Origin: Cryptosporangium arvum DSM 44712 | GTDB taxonomy: Bacteria; Actinomycetota; Actinomycetes; Mycobacteriales; Cryptosporangiaceae | Assembly (NCBI RefSeq): GCF_000585375.1 | Contig: NZ_KK073874.1 | Span: 4,092,001 to 4,156,000 of the forward strand | Reading direction: 5' to 3' | DNA length: 64,000 nt | Shown here: positions 48,339 through 57,259 of the stretch, in pieces | How the letters are laid out: every line of letters starts with the position of its first letter | Numbering within the stretch: the stretch's first letter is position 1 | Notes under the pieces: model-generated | Told to the model about the DNA's origin: nothing | The model's input: only the letters and a program-made list of their open reading frames with translations | Databases searched by the model: none | Position numbers and translations under genes: made by a program

Positions 48339-49328
48339 TCAGGCGGTGGCGCGACGGCCGAGGGCCCAGAACGCGGTGGCGATGCCGCCGACGGGGATCT
48401 CGGCGGCGAAGACGAAGGCCCGGTAGAGCAGCACACCGGCCAGCACGCCGGTGGCGGCCGCGCCCAGCGCGACGAGGAGCGCGACCGTGCCGGCCTCGAC
48501 GAACCCGCTTCCGCCCGGGGTGACGGCGAGCAGGGTGAGCACGCGTTCGGCGACCAGCCCGGTCAGCACGACGACGACCGGGAGGTGGACGCCGACCGCG
48601 TGCAGGCAGAGCCAGAACAGCGCACCCTGCAGGACCAGGTAGGCGGACATTCCGCCGCTCAGCCCGGCCCATCGCCGCCGGACCAGCCGACTGGTGTCGG
48701 CCAGCAGCGTCTCGACCGACGCGGTCCAGGTGCCGGTGCGGTCCCGCCGGAACCGTTCGGCGAACCGGACCACGGCGAGCAGCGGCTTCGCCCGGCCGAG
48801 CAGCGCGGTCACGACGAGGGCACCGACGGCGGCGCTGAGCACGGCCAGGCCGAGCCAGCCGGCGGTGTGCCGGGTCGGTTCCAGCTCGTCCAGGCCCAGC
48901 AGAGCGACGAGGGCCAGCAACGGCAGCACCAGCTTGGCCGCGACGTCCCAGGCCTTGCTGACGATCGTGAAACGGGCGAAGTCGCGCGCGCTGTGGCCCC
49001 AGCCGCGCACCATGCCGAAGTTGAGGGCGGTACCGGCCACCCCGCCGAGCGGAAAGACGTTGGAGACCGCACTACCGGCCAGGTTCAGCGTCAGCGCGCG
49101 GCGGTGGGTGAGCCCGGGCAGCGACGCGGTGAGCACCCAGGTGTGCGCGCTGAGCCCGAGGATCCACACCGCGCCGAGCAGGAGCGGCCACTGCCAGGGA
49201 AGCCCGGTGATCAGGTGCAGCGCGGCCGACCACGAGGCGCCGAGGGCAGCGAGATGCCGGAGCGCGAGGACCGCGGCGCCGGTCGCCGCCAGGAGCAGAA
49301 GAGCTCGGCGGATGCGGTGGGCGTTCAT
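48339..49328 (-). CDS. Lysylphosphatidylglycerol synthase/UPF0104-type membrane protein
   Basis: The 329-residue protein has about eight membrane segments and the UPF0104 signatures GSAVSNVFPLGGVAGTALNFGMVRGWGHS and LLAVTPGGSGFVEAGTVALLVALGA. Related proteins are the flippase parts of MprF or are linked to glycolipid synthesis (AglD-like). As first gene of an operon with a GT4 and a PIG-L deacetylase, it may move the glycosylated product across the membrane. Confidence 0.87.
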   Translation of the reverse strand: MNAHRIRRALLLLAATGAAVLALRHLAALGASWSAALHLITGLPWQWPLLLGAVWILGLSAHTWVLTASLPGLTHRRALTLNLAGSAVSNVFPLGGVAGTALNFGMVRGWGHSARDFARFTIVSKAWDVAAKLVLPLLALVALLGLDELEPTRHTAGWLGLAVLSAAVGALVVTALLGRAKPLLAVVRFAERFRRDRTGTWTASVETLLADTSRLVRRRWAGLSGGMSAYLVLQGALFWLCLHAVGVHLPVVVVLTGLVAERVLTLLAVTPGGSGFVEAGTVALLVALGAAATGVLAGVLLYRAFVFAAEIPVGGIATAFWALGRRATA

Positions 49329-49389
49329 TCGCCCACCATCACCGGCGGTTTCTGAAAATTTGATGACAGTTCCCGCGATGGGGGAAGGC

Positions 49390-50805
49390 TCAGCGCGGTC
49401 GCAGGCCGGAGAGCGCGTCGGCGAGGGCTTCCACTCCCTCGGCGATCGCGCGCTCGGTGAGGGTGGCGTAGCCGAAGATCAGCCCGCCCGGTCCGTCGGG
49501 GTCCAGCCGGTACGGGGCGAGGCCCCGCACGATCAGCCCGTGCCGGGCGGCGGCCACCACGACCGCGTCCTCGTCGAGCGTCCGGGGGAGCCAGGTGACG
49601 ACGTGCTGACCCGCCGCGACGCCGGTCGGTTCCAGGTCGGGCAACCAGGTGCGCAGCGCGGCCAGGAGCGCGTCCCGGCGCCGGCGGTAGACCGGGCGCA
49701 TCCGCCGGAGGTGCCGGTCGAACTCGCCCCGGGTGAGGAAGTCGGCGAACGTCAGCTGATCCAGGACGGGGGAGCCCCGGTCGGCCAGCACCTTCGCCGC
49801 CGCGATCGCGTCGACCAGGTGCGCGGGTGCCAGCAGCCATCCGAGCCGCAGCCCGGGCGCGAGGGTCTTGCTCGCGCTGCCGCAGTACACCACGGTGTCC
49901 GGCGCCAGCCCCTGCATGGCGCCGATCGGCGAGCGGTCGTAGCGGTACTCCGCGTCGTAGTCGTCCTCGATCACCAGCGCGTCGCGGGCCTGCGCCCAGC
50001 GGATCACCCGGGCCCGCGCGGTGGCCGAGAGGACCCCTCCGGTGGGCCACTGGTGCGAGGGCGTCAGCACGACCGCGTCGGCGTCGGTGCGTTCGAGTTC
50101 GTCGACCAGGATGCCGTCCGGCCCGACCGGGACGCCGACCACGTCCAGGCCGGCGGCGGCCGCGAGCGGGCGGGCGTCGTCGTCGGCGGAGGGATCCTCG
50201 ACGGCCAGCCGCCGTGCGCCGCGCGCCGCGAGCACCTGGATCAGCAGCCCGACGCCCTGGCCGTAGCCACTGCAGACGACGACGTTCTCCGGGCGCGCCG
50301 AGGTGCCGCGGACCCGGTTGAGGTAGTCGCTCAGCGCGGTGCGCAGTTCGGGGACGCCACGCCCGTCGAGGTAGGCGAAGCGCTCGTTCGGCGCGGTGGT
50401 GAGGGCCGTGCGCACCGAACGCAGCCAGGCGGCCCGGGGGAACGACGACACATCGGTCCGGCCGTAGCCGAAGTCGATCCGGGCCGGCGGCCGATCCGCG
50501 GTGCGGCGATCCGCGGACGCCGGAACCGGCCCGGCCGCGACCCGGGTGTAGCCACCGGCCCGGCTGGTGAGGTAGCCCTCGGCGACGAGCTGCTGGTAGG
50601 CCTCGACCACCACGCCGCGGGACACCCCCAGATCGGCGGCGACGGTGCGGGTGGGCGGGAGCGACGTGCCGGGACGCAACCGGCCGTCCCGGACGCCGCC
50701 GCGGATCGAGGCGGCGATCTGCCGGTGCAGCGGATCGGCCGCGGACCGGTCGAGAGTGATCAGGAGGTCCTCGGCCGTGCTCGAATTGGTCCTGATCCGG
50801 CCCAT
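49390..50805 (-). CDS. MocR-type regulator (GntR helix-turn-helix fused to aminotransferase)
   Basis: The 471-residue protein has an N-terminal GntR winged helix (PLHRQIAASIRGGVRDGRLRPGTSLPPTRTVAADLGVSRGVVVEAYQQLVAEGYL) and a fold-type I aminotransferase domain with the PLP lysine in YCGSASKTLAPGLRLGW and VIEDDYDAEYRYDR. MocR proteins use PLP or amino compounds as effector; PdxR and GabR are known examples. It is divergent from the BBE-type oxidase gene with only 46 bp between starts, so control of that oxidase is likely. Confidence 0.92.
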   Translation of the reverse strand: MGRIRTNSSTAEDLLITLDRSAADPLHRQIAASIRGGVRDGRLRPGTSLPPTRTVAADLGVSRGVVVEAYQQLVAEGYLTSRAGGYTRVAAGPVPASADRRTADRPPARIDFGYGRTDVSSFPRAAWLRSVRTALTTAPNERFAYLDGRGVPELRTALSDYLNRVRGTSARPENVVVCSGYGQGVGLLIQVLAARGARRLAVEDPSADDDARPLAAAAGLDVVGVPVGPDGILVDELERTDADAVVLTPSHQWPTGGVLSATARARVIRWAQARDALVIEDDYDAEYRYDRSPIGAMQGLAPDTVVYCGSASKTLAPGLRLGWLLAPAHLVDAIAAAKVLADRGSPVLDQLTFADFLTRGEFDRHLRRMRPVYRRRRDALLAALRTWLPDLEPTGVAAGQHVVTWLPRTLDEDAVVVAAARHGLIVRGLAPYRLDPDGPGGLIFGYATLTERAIAEGVEALADALSGLRPR

Positions 50806-50851
50806 GTCATCGGACCTTACCGGGGGTACCGATTTCCGGGACGCTCAGCGC

Positions 50852-52192
50852 GTGACTCCTCACTTCGACGGCTCCCTGCTCACCGGGGGCGACCCCGGAT
50901 ACGACGCGGCCCGCACGGTCTGGAACGCGATGATCGACCGCCGTCCGCGGATGATCGTGCGGGCCGCGAGCGTCGCCGACGTGGTGACCGCGGTGCGTCT
51001 GGCCCGCGAATCCGAGCTGGAGCTCGGGGTGCGCTGCGGCGGCCACAACGCGGCCGGGTTCGCCGTGCCCGCCGATGGCCTGATGATCGATCTGACCCGG
51101 ATGAACGCCGTCCGGGTGGACCCCGTCGGGCGGCGCGCGACGGTTCAGGGCGGCGCGCTGCTCGGCGCGCTCGACCGGGCGTCGCAGCCCTACGGCCTCG
51201 CCACCACCAGCGGCAACGTCTCGCACACCGGGGTCGGCGGCCTGACCCTGGGCGGCGGCATGGGGTGGCTCGCCCGCCGGTACGGACTGGCCTGTGACAA
51301 CGTCGTCTCCTACCGGATGGTCACCGCCGACGGGGAGGTGGTGACCGCGAGCCGCACCGAGAACCCCGACCTCTTCTGGGGGTTGCGCGGCGGTGGCGGC
51401 AACTTCGGCGTCGTCACCGACTTCGAGTTCGCGCTGCACCACATCGGAACCCGGGCCCTGGTCGCCGAGCTCGACTTCCCGGCCGAGGACGCCGTGCCGG
51501 TGCTGGAAGGCTGGCGGGACCTCAACGCCGACGCGCCGCGGGAGGCGACGTTCACCGCCGACGTCCGGAGTGCGCCCGGCGGCGCGATCGCCACGGTCGG
51601 CTTCGTCTGGGTCGGGGACCCGGCCCGGGGTGCCCGGTTGCTGCCGGGGCTGCGCGCACTCAGGTGCCCGGTCGCCGAGCGGGTCACGACGCCGTCCTAT
51701 CGGGAACTCCAGAGCCGCGACGACAGCACCGGCGGGCACACCTACCGGCGCTACTCCAGCGCGCACTACCTGCGTGAGTTCTCCACCGCCGCGATCGAAG
51801 CGTTCCTGTTGCGCGGCGCGGCGGACGTGGGCACCGGCTCCTTCCGGCCCGACGTCGGCCTGCAGGCGTACGGGGGCGCGATCGCCGACGTCGCGGACGC
51901 CGACACCGCGTTCAGCTACCGCGGCACCCGGTTCGAGTTCGGCGCCGGTTCCCGCTGGACCGATCCGGCCGAGGACGACGCCCGGATCGCCGCCGCCCGG
52001 GCCGCGGGCGCGGCGCTCGGCCCGCACGCCGACGGCGTCTACGTCAACTCGCTCTCGGCCGACGAGGGCCGGCGTGGGGTTCGACGCGCGTACCCGGCCG
52101 CCAAGCTCGCCCGGCTATCCGATCTCAAGTCCGTCTGGGATCCACGCAACGTGTTCCACCTCAACCACAACATCCCGCCCGTCGGGGAGTGA
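50852..52192 (+). CDS. FAD-linked oxidase of the BBE/PCMH type
   Basis: GTG 50852 gives 446 residues; an ATG at 50804 would overlap the divergent MocR start. The PCMH FAD domain shows in VRCGGHNAAGFAV, whose His is the usual flavin attachment site, and SGNVSHTGVGGLTLGGGMGWLARRYGL, where the second attachment Cys of BBE enzymes is not present, so attachment is probably through His only. The C-terminus DLKSVWDPRNVFHLNHNIPP is the BBE tail. Such enzymes oxidise sugars, alcohols or phenolics in tailoring steps. The substrate is unknown. Confidence 0.9.
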   Translation: MTPHFDGSLLTGGDPGYDAARTVWNAMIDRRPRMIVRAASVADVVTAVRLARESELELGVRCGGHNAAGFAVPADGLMIDLTRMNAVRVDPVGRRATVQGGALLGALDRASQPYGLATTSGNVSHTGVGGLTLGGGMGWLARRYGLACDNVVSYRMVTADGEVVTASRTENPDLFWGLRGGGGNFGVVTDFEFALHHIGTRALVAELDFPAEDAVPVLEGWRDLNADAPREATFTADVRSAPGGAIATVGFVWVGDPARGARLLPGLRALRCPVAERVTTPSYRELQSRDDSTGGHTYRRYSSAHYLREFSTAAIEAFLLRGAADVGTGSFRPDVGLQAYGGAIADVADADTAFSYRGTRFEFGAGSRWTDPAEDDARIAAARAAGAALGPHADGVYVNSLSADEGRRGVRRAYPAAKLARLSDLKSVWDPRNVFHLNHNIPPVGE

Positions 52193-52201
52193 GGAGTCCT
52201 C

Positions 52202-52789
52202 ATGGCCGGTCGCTTCGTGTACTGGATGAACGTCTCGCTCGACCTCAAGATCGAGCACGCCCGGGGTGAGGAGGGCGGCGGGAGCTGGCTGCGCATCGGG
52301 GAGGCGCTGCACCGGGAATTCAACGCCCGGGCCCGCGCGCTGGCGATGATCGTGGAGGGGCGTACGGTCCGCGAAACGATGGAGGCGTTCTGGCCGGACG
52401 CGCGCGAGGACCGGTCGCTGCCCGGCTTCCTCCGCGAGTACGGCGAGATCTGGACGTCGAAGCCCAAGGTGCTGGTGTCACGCACCCGGACCGAGGCCGG
52501 GTACGACACGCGCGTGATCGGCGGGGACGGCGACGCGATCGAGGAGCTCGCGCGCCTGCGCGCGCGGACCGACGGTGACCTCGGGGTGGGCGGCGCCACG
52601 CTCGCCACCCAGCTGCTGCGGGCCGGGCTGCTCGACGAGCTGCTGCTCTTCACCCATCCCGTGGTCCTCGGTACGGGACGGCCGCTGTTCGATCCGCACG
52701 ACGAACCGATCGAGCTCGACCGGCTCGAGCAGGCGTCGTTCGACGAGGGCGTCACCCTGCATCGCTACGCGGTCCGAGGGGTGCGGTGA
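52202..52789 (+). CDS. RibD C-terminal/dihydrofolate-reductase-like protein
   Basis: The 195-residue protein follows the oxidase gene by 9 bp with GAGGAG, so it is in the same operon. It has the RibD_C layout FVYWMNVSLDLKI at the start, VEGRTVRETMEAFWP, PKVLVSRT and GDLGVGGATLATQLLRAGLLDELLLFTHPVVLGTGRPLF at the end. Such proteins use NADPH for small reductions. The usual N-terminal SLDGKI reads SLDLKI here. Confidence 0.88.
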   Translation: MAGRFVYWMNVSLDLKIEHARGEEGGGSWLRIGEALHREFNARARALAMIVEGRTVRETMEAFWPDAREDRSLPGFLREYGEIWTSKPKVLVSRTRTEAGYDTRVIGGDGDAIEELARLRARTDGDLGVGGATLATQLLRAGLLDELLLFTHPVVLGTGRPLFDPHDEPIELDRLEQASFDEGVTLHRYAVRGVR

Positions 52790-52818
52790 ACCCGGTCGCG
52801 GGCCGGGCTGTCCGAAGG

Positions 52819-52837
52819 TAGGAGTCCTATCTAGTAT
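52819..52837 (+). promoter_or_regulatory. Operator palindrome TAGGAGTCCTA with -10 TAGTAT, leaderless P450 promoter
   Basis: The 11-bp palindrome TAGGA-G-TCCTA (52819-52829) lies just upstream of TAGTAT (52832-52837), which is six bases before the P450 ATG. The same palindrome, including the following A-N-CTA context on the plus strand, occurs at 58956-58966 before the protoglobin gene. No ribosome site precedes the P450 ATG. Confidence 0.6.
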
Positions 52838-52843
52838 TGGGTC

Positions 52844-54094
52844 ATGGGAGAGAGCACCTTCGCCGTACCCGTGGCGCCGGGGCGTCAGCCGCTGGTGGGG
52901 CACATGCCGGCGCTGGCCCGGGACGTCGTCGGCTTCTTCGAGTCGCTGCGCGACGTGGGCGACGTCGTCGAGGTCCGCTTCGGACGCACACCGGTCTACG
53001 TGATCACCGACGCCGAGCTGGTGCACCGGGCGATGGCCGCCGACTCCGGCGACTTCGTGCAGGGCAAGCTCTACGACAAACTGGCCCGGGTCGCGGGCGG
53101 CGGTGTCGCCTGCACCGACGGGCCGGGCCACCTGGACCAGCGGCGGGCGTTGCTGCCGGCGTTCCGGCCGGCCCGGAACGCGGAGTTCGCGGACCTCTTC
53201 CGGGAACAGGCCCTCGAGCTGAGCCGGTCCTGGCGCCCGGGGCAGCCGGTGAACCTGCTCCGCGACATGTACCGGCTGACCACCAGGACGACGGCGCGGG
53301 CCCTGCTCGGCGGGGACCTCGACGACGCCGACACGAACTGGCTCGCCGACAACATCCCGTTCGTCTTCTCGATCTTCGCCCTGCAGACGTTGTCCCCGTC
53401 GGACCTGCTGGAGCATCTGCCGACGGCGACCAACCGGCGTTACGCCGCGGTGCGCGAGCGCCTGCGCGCGATCGTCGACGACGTGGTGGGCCGGAGCAGC
53501 GGCGACGGTGACGACATCGTGTCGACGCTGCGCCGCGCCCACCACGGTGGTGACGCCGCCGACGAGGTCGCGACTATCCTGATCACCGCGATCGAACCGA
53601 CCGCCACCGTCATCGCCTGGCTGTTCTACTACCTCGCCCGGAACCCGGCCGTCGAGGCGCGGGTGCACGACGAACCGGCGTACCTGAGACCGGTGATCAC
53701 CGAGGTGCTCCGCTTGCGGCACCCCATCTACTTCGTGATGCGGCGGACCGTGCGCGAGGTCCGGCTGGGGTCCTGGCCGCTGCCCGCCGGGGCCGACGTG
53801 CTCTGGAGCAACGCGGCGCTGCACCGGGACCCCGCCGCCTTCCCCGATCCGCACGTCTTCGACCCGGACCGCTGGGCGTCCGGGGAACCGCCGCACCGGC
53901 ACTACCTCCCGTTCGGCGGGGGCGCGCACAAGTGCCTCGGGCACCGGTTCGCGACGAGCGAGATCGACGTCGTCGTGTCCACGATCACCGAGCGCTGGCG
54001 ACTGGTCCTCGACCCGGACGTCGAGATCCCGCTGGGCGTCCTGCATCCGGACGAGATGCCGGTGTCCGTCGTCGCGCGGGACGGACGGCCGTGA
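52844..54094 (+). CDS. Cytochrome P450 of a terpene operon
   Basis: The 416-residue P450 has the heme loop FGGGAHKCLG with Cys364, the K-helix E287-x-x-R290, and an I-helix reading AIEPTAT (249-255), in which the usual acid-Thr pair is replaced by Glu-Pro-Thr. This is similar to a few terpene-modifying P450s. No membrane anchor. Its stop overlaps the GTG of the terpene-synthase-like gene, so the P450 very likely oxidises that cyclase's product. The promoter shares an operator with a globin gene, pointing to redox or NO-related control. Confidence 0.92.
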   Translation: MGESTFAVPVAPGRQPLVGHMPALARDVVGFFESLRDVGDVVEVRFGRTPVYVITDAELVHRAMAADSGDFVQGKLYDKLARVAGGGVACTDGPGHLDQRRALLPAFRPARNAEFADLFREQALELSRSWRPGQPVNLLRDMYRLTTRTTARALLGGDLDDADTNWLADNIPFVFSIFALQTLSPSDLLEHLPTATNRRYAAVRERLRAIVDDVVGRSSGDGDDIVSTLRRAHHGGDAADEVATILITAIEPTATVIAWLFYYLARNPAVEARVHDEPAYLRPVITEVLRLRHPIYFVMRRTVREVRLGSWPLPAGADVLWSNAALHRDPAAFPDPHVFDPDRWASGEPPHRHYLPFGGGAHKCLGHRFATSEIDVVVSTITERWRLVLDPDVEIPLGVLHPDEMPVSVVARDGRP

Positions 54095-55020
54095 CCGCCA
54101 CGACGTCGCCGAACCCGGCCGCCACCACCGGGTCCGCCCGCACCGCGGTCCGGGTCGTGCGGCTGCTGCGTGCGCTGCGCCGGTGGGCCGCCGAGGTGGG
54201 CCCCTCCTTCGCGGACGCGGTCGAGATCGACGAGGTCTCGGCGATGGTGCTCGTCGACGCCGGGCCGCACGCCCCCACCGGTGAACTGCTCGCGCCGGCC
54301 ATGACCGCGGTGTGGATGCAGGTGGCCGACGACCACGTCGACCGTTTCACGCACGACCAGGCCGAGTTCGACGGGCTGATCCAGCGCTGGCGCAGCGTCT
54401 CGGCCGGGGCGCGGCCGACGCCGGGGGACCCGTTGGAGCGTGGCCTGGCCGACCTGGTACGCCGGCTGCGCACCGCGCCCCGCTACCCGTCGCTGTTCCC
54501 GGTGTGGCGGCGGAGCTTCGGCCGCATGCTCGACGCCTGGGTCTTCGAGCAGACGACGGCCACCCGCCTGGCCCGGGGCGAACCCGCGCCGAGCATCGAG
54601 TCCTACCTGGCCCACCACCACAGCTTCGGCCTGCGCCCGATCGTCCTGGCCTGGTGGGTCACCGCCGGTGGCGACGATCTGCCGGACGCGCTCGAGGCGC
54701 TCCTGGCCGCACTCGACGAGATCGAGACCGCCGTGCGGCTGGCCAACGACCTGGTCATGGCCGACCGGGCGCGGACCGAGCCCGGCAGCGTCGACGCCCT
54801 GCTGCTCGGCGCCGACGCCACGTGGGTCAGCGACCGCGCGACCGAACACCTGCGCCGCGGTCACGATCTGCTGGCCCCGCTGATCGAGACCGGCTCACCC
54901 ACCGGCGAGGCGCTCGGCCGCATCGGCGAGTGGCTGGTGACCTTCTACCTGCTGACCGACGCCCGGCTCCAGGGCGGTGGTCCGGGGCGCCGGGCGGCTC
55001 CGGCTCCGATCGCGACCTGA
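54091..55020 (+). CDS. Class I terpene-synthase-like protein with altered metal motifs
   Basis: GTG 54091 overlaps the P450 stop (GTGA), giving 309 residues, about the length of bacterial terpene cyclases. The all-helical protein has DDHVD (80-84) in the place of DDxxD and LANDLVMADRARTE around 217-230 in the place of the NSE triad; the Ser and Glu of NDxxSxxxE are Met223 and Ala227. I also see no Arg-Tyr pair at the C-terminus. It is therefore a divergent cyclase; it may bind Mg2+ differently or work on an unusual prenyl diphosphate. No prenyl transferase gene is nearby. Confidence 0.75.
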   Translation: MTATTSPNPAATTGSARTAVRVVRLLRALRRWAAEVGPSFADAVEIDEVSAMVLVDAGPHAPTGELLAPAMTAVWMQVADDHVDRFTHDQAEFDGLIQRWRSVSAGARPTPGDPLERGLADLVRRLRTAPRYPSLFPVWRRSFGRMLDAWVFEQTTATRLARGEPAPSIESYLAHHHSFGLRPIVLAWWVTAGGDDLPDALEALLAALDEIETAVRLANDLVMADRARTEPGSVDALLLGADATWVSDRATEHLRRGHDLLAPLIETGSPTGEALGRIGEWLVTFYLLTDARLQGGGPGRRAAPAPIAT

Positions 55021-55172
55021 TCGCGGGCCCAGCCGGCGTACGCCGGTCCGGCGAGGACGGCGCGGGTGTGGCCGTGCTCGGCTGGCGTCCCTACCGCGGG
55101 GACGGCGGCGTACCCGCGACGAGTACGAGTCCGCGAATTCCCCGGGTGGTCGGATCGATCAGCCGGTTCCGC

Positions 55173-55754
55173 TCAGAACTGTTTGCCGAACGGGTTGGGC
55201 CGGTAATCGTCGTTCGCCGCTTCGGTCGGGGCCGGGCCGGTCGGGCTGGGCTCGGCGCTCGTCCGGTCCGCGGGGACGGGGTCGCCGGACTCCACGACGC
55301 CGAGGGTCACCAGGAACGCGGCCACGATGGCGACCGCGGCCAGCCCGAACACCAGGAGCAGACGCCGCGGCACGGACGGAGGCTGTGTACCCGACGCGGA
55401 GCGCGCCGGGTCTCGCGGCGCGGGGCGCGCCGGGTCTCGCGGCGCGACGAGAGGGCGTTCGCGCAGCGCGGATGTCGGGGCGGCGCGCGTACGCGGGTAG
55501 GTCGGGGGCAGCGGACGTCCGCCCAGTGCGACGGCCGGGGAGATGTACCCGGGCTGGGAACGTGGTGCGGCCCCGGGGGCGGCCGGCGCCGGGGCGGCCT
55601 GCGCCGGGCCGGCCTTGGGCCGCGGGCGCCGGGACAGGGCTGTGTCGGGGTGCGTGTAGGCGCCCGCAACCGGCGCGGTCGGGCGATCGACGCCGGACTC
55701 GCTCGGCCCGCTCGACTCACTCGGCTCAGGTCGGCTACCAGATGGCGTGCTCAC
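55173..55754 (-). CDS. Pro/Ala-rich single-pass membrane protein, function unknown
   Basis: GTG 55754 behind GGAAGGA gives 193 residues. The first 125 residues are low-complexity (Pro, Ala, Arg, Ser), then one membrane helix (RRLLLVFGLAAVAIVAAFLV, about 133-152), then a short acidic outer tail. A 24-nt unit is repeated at 55401-55424 and 55425-55447, giving two PAPRDPAR units. No family is recognised. It stands alone between the terpene operon and a YdeI-like gene. Confidence 0.65.
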   Translation of the reverse strand: MSTPSGSRPEPSESSGPSESGVDRPTAPVAGAYTHPDTALSRRPRPKAGPAQAAPAPAAPGAAPRSQPGYISPAVALGGRPLPPTYPRTRAAPTSALRERPLVAPRDPARPAPRDPARSASGTQPPSVPRRLLLVFGLAAVAIVAAFLVTLGVVESGDPVPADRTSAEPSPTGPAPTEAANDDYRPNPFGKQF

Positions 55755-55976
55755 GGCGTCCTTCCGTCCGGGCCGCCGGGGGAGCGGGGCCAGCGCGCGT
55801 CCAGTGTCGACGGTCGCGTTCGTGCCGATCTCCCCAATTCGTGCCAGGTTTCCTCCGGCGGCGTCCGCGGGCTCGTCACGCACACGCAGCGCGAGGCCGC
55901 CCGCGAGCACACGGCGGCGTCCCGGGACGCCGGCCGCGCGACCACCGAAGAGCAGGAACCCGCCGGACGGGTCGGC

Positions 55977-55982
55977 TAGCCT
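55977..55982 (+). promoter_or_regulatory. -10 element TAGCCT of a leaderless transcript
   Basis: TAGCCT is exactly six bases before ATG 55989, and no ribosome site is present. This is the fourth example in the window of TANNNT-N6-ATG. Confidence 0.45.
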
Positions 55983-55988
55983 GCCGTC

Positions 55989-56594
55989 ATGGGGAGCGCG
56001 GAGCTGGATGAGTTGATCGTCGCGGACGCCGAGGCGCTGCGTGACTGGTTGGCGGCGAACGGTGAAACGTCCCCCGGCGTCTGGCTGGCGCTGACCAAGA
56101 AGGGCGGCACGGTCACGACGCTGACCTGGCAGCAGGCGGTCGACGAGGCCCTGTGCTTCGGCTGGATCGACGGGCAGGCCCGGAAGCGGGACGCGGAGGC
56201 CTCCTGGATCCGGTTCACGCCGCGCCGGGCCCGTAGCTCCTGGTCGCAGCGCAACGTCGCCCACGTGGCCCGGCTGGAATCGGAGGGGCGGATGCGTCCG
56301 GCCGGCCGCGCGGCGGTCGACGCCGCGAAAGCCGACGGGCGATGGGCGGCGGCCTACGCCCCGCCCTCGGAGGCCGAGGTGCCCGACGACCTGCTCGCCG
56401 CCATCGCCGCCGTACCGGCCGCCCAAGCCATGTTCGACGTGCTCACCAAGACCAACCGGTTCTCGCTCATCTACCGGGTCAACGCGGTCAAGAAGGCGGA
56501 GACGCGCGAACGCAAGATCGGCGAACTCGTCGCGATGCTGGCCCGCCACGAGACGTTCTCCCCGCAGAAGGCCAAGCCCGTGAGCGGCGGGTAG
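55989..56594 (+). CDS. YdeI/OmpD-associated family protein
   Basis: The 201-residue protein has the YdeI pattern: LRDWLAANGETSPGVWLALTKKGG, LTWQQAVDEALCFGWIDGQARKRDAEASWIRFTPRRARSSWSQRNVAHVARLESEGRM and a C-terminal RFSLIYRVNAVKKAETRERKIGELVAMLARHE. The bacteriocin-protection name attached to this family rests on little evidence. Single gene, probably leaderless, convergent with a serine hydrolase relic. Confidence 0.9.
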   Translation: MGSAELDELIVADAEALRDWLAANGETSPGVWLALTKKGGTVTTLTWQQAVDEALCFGWIDGQARKRDAEASWIRFTPRRARSSWSQRNVAHVARLESEGRMRPAGRAAVDAAKADGRWAAAYAPPSEAEVPDDLLAAIAAVPAAQAMFDVLTKTNRFSLIYRVNAVKKAETRERKIGELVAMLARHETFSPQKAKPVSGG

Positions 56595-56595
56595 G

Positions 56596-57222
56596 TCACC
56601 GGGCGCAGAGCGCGTGGTCGATCAGGACCGTCGTGGGCTTCTCCTGCGCGAGCGCGCCCTCCAGCGAGTCGAGGAACTGCGTCGGCATCGAGACGACGGC
56701 GCTGCGCCGGGCGTCGGCGGTGATCGCGGTGCGGGTGCGGTAGCCGAGCTGGTCGCCGCTCGGGATCCAGGCGAGATCCCCGCACGGCAGCGGGCGGGAG
56801 AAGATGCCGAGCCCGTAGCGGGCGCCCGGCCACACCGCTTCGACGTCGGGCGGCACCGCCACCGTGCGCCGCATCGCGGCCAGCGAAGCGGCGTCCAGCA
56901 GCGTGCCGTCGAACAGGCCGTGCAGGAAGCGGTCGAGGTCGGCGGTGGTCGAGACGTGGCCGCCGGAGGCGTCGGCGTCGATCGGTTCGGTCGTGGTCAC
57001 CAGCGGGCCGCCGGGGGCGAAGCGGGTCCAGCCGTCGGCGTGCGGGGCCGGGAGGTGCGGTGACGCGCCGGGGAAGAACGTGTGGCGCATCCCGAGGGGG
57101 TGCACGATGCGGTCGTCCACCTCGCGGTGCCAGAGGCGTCCGGTGACCCGGCCGATGATCATTCCGACGAGGACGTAACCGGTGTTGGAGTAACTCCAGC
57201 CGGCGCCGGGCCCGAGCCGCGG
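56596..57222 (-). pseudogene. 5'-truncated serine hydrolase (beta-lactamase/DD-carboxypeptidase family)
   Basis: The frame begins to match at GWSYSNTGYVLVGMIIGRVTG, which holds the Tyr-x-Asn motif of class C-like serine hydrolases, and continues through GMRHTFFPG and SGGHVSTTADLDRFLHGLF to the C-terminus. The N-terminal part with the catalytic Ser-x-x-Lys, about 130-150 residues, is missing; upstream lies an unrelated membrane segment. It should be inactive. Confidence 0.72.
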
Positions 57223-57259
57223 GAGGGCACCCCGGGCGGACCGAGCCCGTCGTCGCTGA

